Origin: DASRGL01 sp035651115
GTDB lineage: Bacteria; Armatimonadota; Chthonomonadetes; Chthonomonadales; Chthonomonadaceae
Direction: 5' to 3'
DNA: 9,397 nucleotides
Assembly: GCA_035651115.1 (NCBI GenBank)
Contig: DASRGL010000168.1
Coordinates: forward strand, 1-9,397
The notes beneath the pieces were generated by a model that was given only the letters and a program-made list of their open reading frames with translations, was not told the DNA's origin and made no database searches. A program made the translations under genes and the position numbers. Positions 1-5,460 of this stretch are shown one piece after another. How positions within the stretch are numbered: the stretch's first letter is position 1; every line of letters begins with the position of its first letter.

Positions 1-1
1 C

Positions 2-109
2 GCCCGCTTCACGCCGGAAGCGGCGTTGCGGCTGACGGCACGGCACAAAGACAAGGCGCAAGAGGCGGCAAGTACCGTACCAGACAAAGCTCTGCCGATG
101 GCCGCGTGA
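2..109 (+). CDS. C-terminal fragment of an unidentified protein (5'-truncated)
   Basis: The second forward frame is open from the window edge to a TGA at 107-109 and encodes about 35 residues, beginning ARFTPEAALRLTARHKDKAQ. The composition is balanced, with charged and helical residues and a plausible soluble C-terminal tail. The other forward frames are less convincing: one has an early stop and one runs on through the intergenic hairpin. A gene ending here would converge on the transketolase operon, with the hairpin at 143-184 between the two 3' ends. I do not recognise the family and assign no function. It may simply be a chance open stretch in GC-rich DNA. Confidence 0.4.
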   Translation, partial: ARFTPEAALRLTARHKDKAQEAASTVPDKALPMAA

Positions 110-142
110 GCGGAGCAAAGACTTTTGACACCCTACTTAGCT

Positions 143-184
143 CCCCTCTCCCTAGCGAGCCTGCGAGCGATGAAGGGAGAGGGG
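143..184. terminator. Intergenic hairpin between convergent 3' ends
   Basis: There is a perfect 11-bp inverted repeat, CCCCTCTCCCT at 143-153 and AGGGAGAGGGG at 174-184, with a 20-nt loop. It lies 52 bases beyond the stop codon of the C-terminal transketolase gene and 33 bases beyond the presumed forward gene end, so it could act as a bidirectional transcription barrier. There is no T-run on either side, so it is not a classical intrinsic terminator. Its flank (GGGGGTGAGGGTGA, 187-200) resembles the foldback at 6316-6400, which suggests a dispersed intergenic repeat. Confidence 0.4.
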
Positions 185-235
185 CCGGGGGTGAGGGTGA
201 ACCTGCCGTACTCGCCCTTTGATACGGGAGCTGAA

Positions 236-1138
236 TCACAAATCCCGCAGGATACTCTCCGCGTCCAGGCCGCACTCGCGGCGATGGAAGCCCTGCGAGC
301 CGTAGCGACCGGAGATGTAGCCCCGCGCGCAGCGATGCGTGAAGCGGGCCGGAGCCTCGCCGGGTTCCAGGAGAGCGTGCGCAAGCATCTGACCTGCGCT
401 GCCCTGCGCGACATGCTCCTCCACCACATAGAGATGCCGGGAACGGCGCAGGTCGTCGAGGAATTCGGTGGGGAGCGCGGCGGCGGTGATGGGCAGTTCG
501 GTCACGATCCAGAAGGCGGGACGCCGGGACGCGGGCAGCGCGCTCAAGGCCGCAAGCAGGCCGCCTGCCAGCGGCCCGACCGCCACCAGAGTCGGCCCTT
601 CGCCGCGCAGCAGACGCCGCCAGGGTGCATAGGGCGGCAGCGCGAACTCTGCTGGCAACTCGCAGCGACCGAGGCGCAGATAGGCCGGGTGGTCAAAATC
701 AGCCAGGCGTCGGATAAGAATCGGCACATCGGAGGCGAAAGCCGGGATGAACGCGCGCATCTCCGGCAGGCAGAGCAGCGCGCCGTAGTCTTCCAGCGCG
801 TGGTGCGTGCCTCCCATCACGCCATACGCATAGCCGCCGCCGTTGCCGACCAGCTTCACCGGCAGATCGTGCAGGCAGACATCGTTGCGTATCTGCTCGT
901 AGGGCCGCGCGTAGAGAAAGGGCGCGATGCTGTAGACCCAGGGCCGCAGTCCGGCGCGCGCCAGCCCTGCCGCCACCGACACCATGTTCTGCTCGGCCAC
1001 GCCCGCGTTGAGGAAGCGCGGCCCGGCGGCCTCCCGCAATGGTTCCAATGCCTGAAACCCCAGGTCGCCGGTCAAGAAGACGAACCGGGGATCATCGGCG
1101 GCCAGGCCCGTCAGCGTCTCGCAGAGGACGTTCCTCAC
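236..1138 (-). CDS. Transketolase, C-terminal (pyrimidine-binding) subunit
   Basis: This 300-aa protein corresponds to the middle and C-terminal domains of transketolase. With its partner it should form one thiamine-diphosphate enzyme that transfers a two-carbon ketol unit between a ketose and an aldose, as in the pentose phosphate pathway or in special sugar synthesis. Near the N-terminus, NAGVAEQNMVSVAAGLA (residues 44-60) is the conserved segment whose glutamate (E49) contacts the thiamine aminopyrimidine. The rest shows the usual pyrimidine-domain and C-terminal alpha/beta pattern. I place the start at a GTG (1138-1136) that overlaps the upstream TGA as GTGA. An upstream ATG in this frame would add 50 residues that read as out-of-frame partner sequence. 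The overlap implies translational coupling with 1135-1908. The substrate cannot be read from the sequence; 1-deoxyxylulose-5-phosphate synthase-type activity is less likely because that enzyme is normally one chain. Confidence 0.9.
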   Translation of the reverse strand: MRNVLCETLTGLAADDPRFVFLTGDLGFQALEPLREAAGPRFLNAGVAEQNMVSVAAGLARAGLRPWVYSIAPFLYARPYEQIRNDVCLHDLPVKLVGNGGGYAYGVMGGTHHALEDYGALLCLPEMRAFIPAFASDVPILIRRLADFDHPAYLRLGRCELPAEFALPPYAPWRRLLRGEGPTLVAVGPLAGGLLAALSALPASRRPAFWIVTELPITAAALPTEFLDDLRRSRHLYVVEEHVAQGSAGQMLAHALLEPGEAPARFTHRCARGYISGRYGSQGFHRRECGLDAESILRDL

Positions 1139-1908
1139 TCGCCGCAGACCTCCCGCATCGCCTGCTGGAACTGCGCCTCGTTCAACGGCAGATAGTGCCA
1201 CTCCATCCGGTTCTCCATGAAAGAGACGCCGCAGCCCTTGCGCGTACGCGCCAGAATCACGTGAGGGCCGTCCGCAGCACGCGCGCACGCTTCGGCAATG
1301 GCCTGTAAGTCATGCCCGTCTATCTCTACAACCGGCAGCCCGAACGCGCGGAACTTCTCGGCCAGCGGCTCTAATCCGGCGACCTCCGCCGTCGTGCCGA
1401 AGCCCTGTAAGCCGTTCGCATCCACGAGAAGTGTCAGGTTGTCCAACTTCTGATGGGCGACAAACAGCAGCGCCTCCCAGTTGGAGCCTTCCTCCCACTC
1501 TCCATCGGACATCAGGCAGAAGACGCGGCCCGGCTGCCCTTGCAGCCGCCTGCCGAGCGCCATGCCCGCCGCCAGCGAGAGGCCATGTCCCAGGCTGCCC
1601 GTCGCGAAAGGAATGTCGGGATGCCCGCTCGGGGCCGGATGCCCGCTCAGCTTCGTGCCGTCCCTATGGAACTGCCGCAGGTCGTCGTCGCTCAGGCGGC
1701 CTAGCGACCAGAGCGTGACATAGAGCGCGCCCGCCGCATGGCCTTTGGAGAGGAGAAAGGCGTCTTCCTCCCGCATCACCCGATGGTGCAGCGTCATCAG
1801 CATGTCCAGGCACGACAGATTGCCGCCGATATGCCCGACGCCGCTCTCATAGTGCATCTGTAGCAGCCGCGCTCTCGCTTTGCGCACGACCTCTGCGAAA
1901 GATTCCAT
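1135..1908 (-). CDS. Transketolase, N-terminal (thiamine diphosphate-binding) subunit
   Basis: This 257-aa protein matches the pyrophosphate-binding domain of transketolase. Visible family motifs are SGVGHIGGNLS (22-32), LSKGHAAGALY (53-63), TGSLGHGLSLAAGMALG (103-119) and the thiamine diphosphate/metal motif SDGEWEEGSNWEA (134-146), followed by VDANGLQG (162-169). D135 and N165 are the expected magnesium ligands. It stops where the pyrimidine domain would begin, and that domain is supplied by the next gene through a GTGA overlap, so the two are stoichiometric halves of one enzyme. The start has a purine-rich GGGGAAAAG just upstream. A MITE-like repeat lies only 29 bases from the start codon, so promoter sequence must lie within or beyond it. 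Full-length housekeeping transketolase is usually about 650 aa in one chain; split forms are common in archaea and in bacterial sugar or secondary-metabolite clusters. Confidence 0.93.
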   Translation of the reverse strand: MESFAEVVRKARARLLQMHYESGVGHIGGNLSCLDMLMTLHHRVMREEDAFLLSKGHAAGALYVTLWSLGRLSDDDLRQFHRDGTKLSGHPAPSGHPDIPFATGSLGHGLSLAAGMALGRRLQGQPGRVFCLMSDGEWEEGSNWEALLFVAHQKLDNLTLLVDANGLQGFGTTAEVAGLEPLAEKFRAFGLPVVEIDGHDLQAIAEACARAADGPHVILARTRKGCGVSFMENRMEWHYLPLNEAQFQQAMREVCGE

Positions 1909-1970
1909 CTTTTCCCCGGCGAACGAATTCGCGGAACGTCTGAACCAGGATTTATCGGATTAGAGGATGG

Positions 1971-1999
1971 ACTAGGATTAAGCCAGGCTTAATCCTAGT
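1971..1999. repeat. Perfect 14-bp palindrome inside the MITE-like element
   Basis: ACTAGGATTAAGCC (1971-1984) and its exact reverse complement (1986-1999) flank a single central A. It overlaps the inner 5 bases of the left terminal arm. As DNA or RNA it could form a very stable hairpin or cruciform. It could be a transposase-binding or replication-type hairpin of the element, or a transcription block ahead of the transketolase operon. Confidence 0.85.
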
Positions 2000-2084
2000 A
2001 CTCTGTCAAGGCAGAAGTTTGGGATGCTGCTTGAGATAGGCGAACAGCGTTCTCAATCTCATCGTCTAGGCAAAGTTTCTACCG

Positions 2085-2105
2085 GGATGGACTACTAGTC
2101 CATCC
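2085..2105. repeat. Perfect 10-bp palindrome at the right arm
   Basis: GGATGGACTA (2085-2094) and its reverse complement (2096-2105) flank a single C. The second half belongs to the right terminal arm of the MITE-like element, so this end has an inner partial duplicate of its own arm, mirroring the palindrome at the left arm. Confidence 0.8.
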
Positions 2106-2181
2106 TCTAATCATTCTAATCATGGTTCAGACAGCACGCTTCCCGGTGCAGTTTCAACTGCCGCTGTAACATGGATTCCAT

Positions 2182-2210
2182 TTGACGCGCGGCTCGCCAC
2201 GCGCTATAAT
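2182..2210 (+). promoter_or_regulatory. Near-consensus sigma-70 promoter for the tRNA
   Basis: TTGACG (2182-2187) and TATAAT (2205-2210) are separated by exactly 17 bases. The -10 is perfect and the -35 matches at 5 of 6 positions. Transcription should start near 2216-2218, about 14 bases before the tRNA 5' end, giving a short leader for RNase P to remove. Such strong promoters are typical of stable RNA genes. A 6-bp hairpin, GCAGTT/AACTGC, at 2148-2161 lies just upstream. Confidence 0.85.
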
Positions 2211-2230
2211 AAGGGGGCTTGGCCGTCTAT

Positions 2231-2303
2231 GCCCTGGTAGTCCAATGGCAGAGACAGATGACTTAAAATCATTCCAGTGCGAGTTCGACTCTCGCCCAGG
2301 GCA
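2231..2303 (+). tRNA. tRNA with UAA anticodon (tRNA-Leu by codon), short variable loop
   Basis: The cloverleaf is 73 nt long. The acceptor stem GCCCTGG/CCAGGGC (2231-2237/2296-2302) is perfect, with A2303 as discriminator base. The D-arm is GTC/GAC plus one mismatch. The anticodon stem (2257-2261/2269-2273) is 5 bp with one G-U pair. The loop CTTAAAA (2262-2268) places UAA at 2264-2266, which reads the leucine codon UUA. The T-arm GCGAG/CTCGC has the loop TTCGACT. CCA is not encoded. The variable region is only 5 nt (2274-2278), whereas bacterial leucine tRNAs normally carry a long variable arm, so the amino acid charged is uncertain even though the gene is clear. It has its own strong promoter. 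Conserved T8-A14, A15-T48, G18G19 and T54T55C56 positions argue against a pseudogene. Confidence 0.9.
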
Positions 2304-2306
2304 GAT

Positions 2307-2330
2307 CAGGCCGCACCATGGCCCGGCCTG
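2307..2330. terminator. Hairpin between the tRNA and the pheA 3' end
   Basis: A perfect 7-bp stem, CAGGCCG (2307-2313) and CGGCCTG (2324-2330), has a 10-nt loop. It begins 4 bases after the tRNA and ends 10 bases before the pheA stop codon on the other strand. The following CTCTTGT is only weakly T-rich. It plausibly ends the tRNA transcript and may also limit read-through from pheA. Confidence 0.55.
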
Positions 2331-2340
2331 GCTCTTGTAG

Positions 2341-3405
2341 TCAGGACGCTTCCGGGTAGGAGCCGAGGACGCGCACGAACAGCGAATGCTCCTTGAGCAG
2401 TTCGATGGCTTTGGCGACGGACGTATCCCGGATGTGGCCCTGCACATCAATATAGAAAACGTACTGCCAGGCCGCCGTTTTGGTCGGGCGCGACTCGATC
2501 ATGGTCATGTTCACGTCATACTTCTCGAAGGCGTTCAGGGCATGAACCAATTCCCCCGCCCGGTTATGCACCGAGAACATCAGCGACGTCTTGTCCCTGC
2601 CCGTCGGCTCCGGCTCGTTGTAGCCCAGCACCAGGAAGCGCGTGTGGTTGGACGGATTGTCCTCGATGTGTTCGCACAGGATCGGCACGCCATACCGCTC
2701 TGCCGCCAGCTTCGTGGCGATAGCCGCCGCCTCGGTATCGCTCGCCGCCAGTTCCGCCGATTTGGCCGTGCTGGACGCCTCGATCTCCTCCACGTGCGGC
2801 AGATGGTTGCGCAGCCATTGGCGGCACTGCGCCAGCGGCTGGAAATGGTAGTAGAGCCGCTTGACCTCGCTCAGCGCCTTGCAGTGGGTCAGCAGATTAT
2901 GCGTGATCGGCTGATAGACCTCCGAGACGACGCGCAGGTTGGAGTTCATGAACGTGTCGAGCGTCTCCGGCACGACCCCGGCCCACGAGTTCTCCACCGG
3001 CACGATGCCGTAGTCGCACGCGCTGCGCTCCACCTGCGCGAAGACCTCCGCAATGCTCTCGACCGGGGAAAAGGCGGACGAGTTGCCGAAGCGGGCGATG
3101 GCGGCCAGATGGCTGAACGTGCCTTCCGGCCCCAGGAACGCCACGGCCAGTGGCTTCTCCAGCGCGCGGCACGCCGAGATGATCTCCCGGTAGATAGCGC
3201 GAATGGCCGCCGCCTCCAGCGGGCCTTTATTGAGAGAAAGCAGGCGCTTGAATACCGTATGCTCGCGTTCCGGGGTAAAATAGTGAGAACGGGCGCTGGA
3301 TTTTGCATGGCCGATCTGCTGCGCCAACTCGGCGCGGCGGTTCAGCAGTTGGATCACCTGCTCGTCAATCTTGTCAATCTCTTTGCGCCATTCGGGCAAA
3401 CTCAT
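2341..3405 (-). CDS. pheA: Bifunctional chorismate mutase / prephenate dehydratase (P-protein)
   Basis: This 354-aa cytosolic enzyme converts chorismate to prephenate and then to phenylpyruvate, the committed branch to phenylalanine. Residues 1-85 form an AroQ-type helical chorismate mutase: R7, R24, K35 and the PERE segment with R47/E48 line up with known active-site residues. Residues 86-260 are the prephenate dehydratase domain, with GPEGTFS (92-98), VPVENSWAGVVPETLD (135-150), HFQPLAQC (187-194) and the catalytic NHTRF (T255-R256-F257). Residues about 272-350 are an ACT domain with ESRP (304-307), the usual phenylalanine feedback site. Its partner GALV motif reads GELV (284-287). The length is normal for the fused form. 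It is transcribed alone, convergent to the tRNA and divergent from accD. A GAAGGA lies about 12 bases before the ATG. No attenuator with a Phe-rich leader peptide is visible. Confidence 0.96.
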   Translation of the reverse strand: MSLPEWRKEIDKIDEQVIQLLNRRAELAQQIGHAKSSARSHYFTPEREHTVFKRLLSLNKGPLEAAAIRAIYREIISACRALEKPLAVAFLGPEGTFSHLAAIARFGNSSAFSPVESIAEVFAQVERSACDYGIVPVENSWAGVVPETLDTFMNSNLRVVSEVYQPITHNLLTHCKALSEVKRLYYHFQPLAQCRQWLRNHLPHVEEIEASSTAKSAELAASDTEAAAIATKLAAERYGVPILCEHIEDNPSNHTRFLVLGYNEPEPTGRDKTSLMFSVHNRAGELVHALNAFEKYDVNMTMIESRPTKTAAWQYVFYIDVQGHIRDTSVAKAIELLKEHSLFVRVLGSYPEAS

Positions 3406-3457
3406 CGTCGTGTCGTGTCCTTCAGTGGAAATGTCCGCGCGGGCCGCTTTAGTTTAC

Positions 3458-3475
3458 CCGCTCCGAGCGGTTTTT
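3458..3475 (+). terminator. Weak intrinsic-terminator-like hairpin upstream of accD
   Basis: CCGCT (3458-3462), a 3-nt loop CCG and AGCGG (3466-3470) are followed directly by five T residues. The shape is that of a small rho-independent terminator read rightward, about 90 bases before accD. No forward gene ends here, so it could stop antisense transcription across pheA, act as a leader attenuator for accD, or be chance. The stem is only 5 bp. Confidence 0.25.
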
Positions 3476-3566
3476 CCTGCCACCGATCCGCCTTCCCCAC
3501 CGATTCGGGGTCACGCCAACCGTGCGCAAAAGTTTCCTGAGAGACAGAGAAGAAGGAATGTGAACT

Positions 3567-4430
3567 ATGGCTCGTGGAGGTTGGTTTCGCAGAAGCCATC
3601 GTAACGGCAAAACGCAGGCGACCGTACCCGAGGGCCTGTGGAGCAAGTGTCCGCACTGCGGGGAGATCCTTTTTGCGCGCGATGTCGAGCGCAATCTGCA
3701 CGTCTGCCCCAAGTGCGACTATCACCATAAGCTGCGCGCGCAGGAGCGCCTGGCTCTCACCGTAGACGAGGGCAGTTTCGAGGAACTGGATGCGCAGGTC
3801 ACGGCGTGCGATCCGCTCGGTTTCCCGGACTACGCCGACAAGATCGCCCGCGCCCGCGCCAGCACCGGCCTCGTGGACGCCGTTCTCACCGGCTACGCGC
3901 GCATCGAGGGTCGCCCTCTGATCCTCAACGTCGCCGATTTCAGCTTCATGGGCGGCTCGATGGGCAGCGTCGTCGGCGAGAAGATCGTGCGGGCGATGGA
4001 GCGCAGCGCACAGGAGCGGCTGCCGCTCGTGCTGTTCACGGCCAACGGCGGCGGCGCGCGGATGCAGGAGGGCCTGCTCTCCCTGATGCAGATGGCAAAG
4101 ACGAGCGCGGGTGCGGCGCGGCTCGACCGGGCGGCGGTTCCCTATATCGTCGTCCTCACCGACCCGACGATGGCGGGCGTCTTCGCCTCCTACGCCTCGC
4201 TGGGCGACATCATCCTGGCCGAGCCGGGAGCCTTGATCGGATTTGCGGGCCGCCGCGTCGGCAATCAGGACCTGGGCGTCAAGCTGCCGGACGACTTCCA
4301 GACCTCCGAGTTTCAGTTTCGGTGCGGTATGATAGATCGGATCGTGCCGCGCAAGGAGATGCGCGGCACGCTGGCGAAACTGCTGGCATTCTTTGCGGAG
4401 GAGGGCGCCCATGCTCACCAACCCGCTTGA
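3567..4430 (+). CDS. accD: Acetyl-CoA carboxylase carboxyltransferase, beta subunit
   Basis: This 287-aa protein is the beta subunit of the carboxyltransferase that moves CO2 from carboxybiotin to acetyl-CoA, giving malonyl-CoA. The N-terminus has the four-cysteine zinc ribbon C28-x2-C31 and C47-x2-C50. The crotonase-fold domain follows, with FSFMGGSMGSVVGEKI (125-140), GGGARMQEGLLSLMQMAKTS (161-180) and LGDIILAEPGALIGFAG (212-228). Several family-constant positions differ: NGGGAR instead of the usual SGGAR, PTMAGVFASYA (200-210) instead of PTTGGV-ASFA, and GRRVGNQD (228-235) instead of GPRVIEQT. The start has AAGGAA about 8 bases upstream. It overlaps accA by 20 bases, which implies coupled translation and equal subunit supply. 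Biotin carboxylase and the biotin carrier protein are not in the window. Another acyl-CoA substrate is possible given the altered loops. Confidence 0.93.
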   Translation: MARGGWFRRSHRNGKTQATVPEGLWSKCPHCGEILFARDVERNLHVCPKCDYHHKLRAQERLALTVDEGSFEELDAQVTACDPLGFPDYADKIARARASTGLVDAVLTGYARIEGRPLILNVADFSFMGGSMGSVVGEKIVRAMERSAQERLPLVLFTANGGGARMQEGLLSLMQMAKTSAGAARLDRAAVPYIVVLTDPTMAGVFASYASLGDIILAEPGALIGFAGRRVGNQDLGVKLPDDFQTSEFQFRCGMIDRIVPRKEMRGTLAKLLAFFAEEGAHAHQPA

Positions 4431-5451
4431 TTTCGAGAAGCCTATCGCCGAACTGGATGCGTTGATCGCCGAACTCAAACGCATCGCTACTGATGCGAGC
4501 GCGCGGGCGGATGCCCAGACGAAAGGAATCGACATCGAAGCCGAAATCGCCCAGGTGGAAGCGCTGCGCAACGAGAAGATACGGCAGATATTTGCCGATC
4601 TGACGCCCTGGAACCAGGTGCAGATGGCCCGGCATCCGCAGCGCCCGTATACCCTCGACTACGTCCGGCTGATCTTCGAGGATTTCCTTGAACTGCATGG
4701 CGACCGTACCAATGCCGACGATCCGGCCATCGTGGGCGGGCTGGCGCGTTTTCAGGGGGAGTCGGTGGTCGTGCTGGGACATCAGAAGGGGCGCGACCTG
4801 AAGGAGCGGCAACTGCGCAACTTCGGCAGCGCGCGGCCTGCCGGGTTCCGCAAGGCGCTGCGCCTGATGAAGCTGGCCGAAAAGTTCAACAAGCCGCTGA
4901 TCGTCTTTGTGGACACGCCTGCCGCCGAGGCGAACCTGCTGGCCGAGGAGGAGGGCATCAGCCGGGCGATCGCGGTCAACCTGCGGGAGATGATTCTGCT
5001 GCGCGTGCCGATCGTCGTGGCGGTCATCGGGGAGGGCGGCAGCGGCGGCGCGCTCGGCATCGCCGTTGGCGACCGTATCCTGATGCTCGAACACGCCGTC
5101 TACTCGGTCATTCCGCCGGAGTCGTGCGCGGCCATTCTCTGGAACGACCGCAGCCGCGCGCCGGAAGCCGCCGAAGCCCTGAAGATGACCGCGCAGGACG
5201 CGCTGGAGCTCGGCCTGATAGATGAGGTGCTGTCGGAGCCGCTCGGCGGCGCGCACCGTGACCTGCCCGCGACGGCGGCAACGCTCAAGCAGGCGTTCGC
5301 GCGGAGCCTGACGGCCTTAAGCAAGATGTCCCCGGACGAGATTCTTCAGGCCCGTTACGAGAAGTTCCGCCGCATGGGCGTCTGGGACGACCCGGCGCAG
5401 CAGCCCGCTCCCCCGCCTCCGCCCGCAGGCAAAAAACCGAAGAAGGCCTAG
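4411..5451 (+). CDS. accA: Acetyl-CoA carboxylase carboxyltransferase, alpha subunit
   Basis: This 346-aa alpha subunit pairs with AccD in an A2B2 carboxyltransferase. Diagnostic segments are GHQKGRD (123-129), FRKALRLMKLAEKF (146-159), the oxyanion-forming GEGGSGGAL (207-215) and VGDRILMLEHAVYSVIPPE (219-237). The N-terminal 60 residues form the usual helical/coiled region, including EIAQVEALRNEKI. The C-terminus ends in a proline run and a lysine-rich tail (QPAPPPPPAGKKPKKA). The normally invariant DTPGAYPG-x-GAEERGQS loop reads DTPAAEANLLAEEEGIS (168-184), and SPEGCASILWK reads PPESCAAILWN. I chose ATG 4411 because GGAGGAGGG lies 5 bases upstream and homology begins at LDFEKPI; an ATG 18 bases earlier has no better site. 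Transcription is coupled to accD. Confidence 0.92.
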   Translation: MLTNPLDFEKPIAELDALIAELKRIATDASARADAQTKGIDIEAEIAQVEALRNEKIRQIFADLTPWNQVQMARHPQRPYTLDYVRLIFEDFLELHGDRTNADDPAIVGGLARFQGESVVVLGHQKGRDLKERQLRNFGSARPAGFRKALRLMKLAEKFNKPLIVFVDTPAAEANLLAEEEGISRAIAVNLREMILLRVPIVVAVIGEGGSGGALGIAVGDRILMLEHAVYSVIPPESCAAILWNDRSRAPEAAEALKMTAQDALELGLIDEVLSEPLGGAHRDLPATAATLKQAFARSLTALSKMSPDEILQARYEKFRRMGVWDDPAQQPAPPPPPAGKKPKKA

Positions 5452-5460
5452 CGCGGCGGG

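Larger units (their letters stand above)
1938..2132. mobile_element. MITE-like element with 38-bp terminal inverted repeats
   Basis: The left arm 1938-1975 and right arm 2095-2132 are inverted copies that match at 32 of 38 positions. They share GTCTGAACCA at the outer end and an exact 18-bp block, GATTAGAGGATGGACTAG, at the inner end. Each arm runs into a further palindrome (1971-1999 and 2085-2105). The 119-bp middle has no intact gene, only a possible 18-residue coding relic and a hairpin. Size, long inverted termini and non-coding interior fit a miniature inverted-repeat transposable element or an internally deleted insertion sequence. I find no clear target-site duplication and no transposase in the window, so a non-mobile repeat family remains possible. 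It fills most of the space between the transketolase operon and the tRNA promoter. Confidence 0.65.

Noticed and set aside
125..1195. Long forward frame (356 codons) opposite the transketolase genes
   Set aside because: It is rich in R, Q, H and A with no recognisable motif, and lies antisense to two clear transketolase domains. Long antisense frames are expected in GC-rich coding DNA.
2231..2303. Ochre suppressor tRNA
   Set aside because: The anticodon is UAA read 5' to 3', which pairs with the UUA leucine codon. A suppressor of the UAA stop would need UUA as anticodon.
2231..2330. tRNA-associated integration (att) site for a genomic island
   Set aside because: No integrase gene and no repeat of the tRNA 3' end is visible in the window.
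2386..3540. Forward frame of 384 codons opposite pheA
   Set aside because: It is antisense to the well-conserved P-protein and has low-complexity arginine/histidine-rich composition without family features.
3402..4571. Reverse frame of 389 codons opposite accD
   Set aside because: Shadow of accD; no motif, and it would overlap pheA and accA starts.
4279..5256. Reverse frame of 325 codons opposite accA
   Set aside because: Shadow of accA with arginine/histidine-biased composition.
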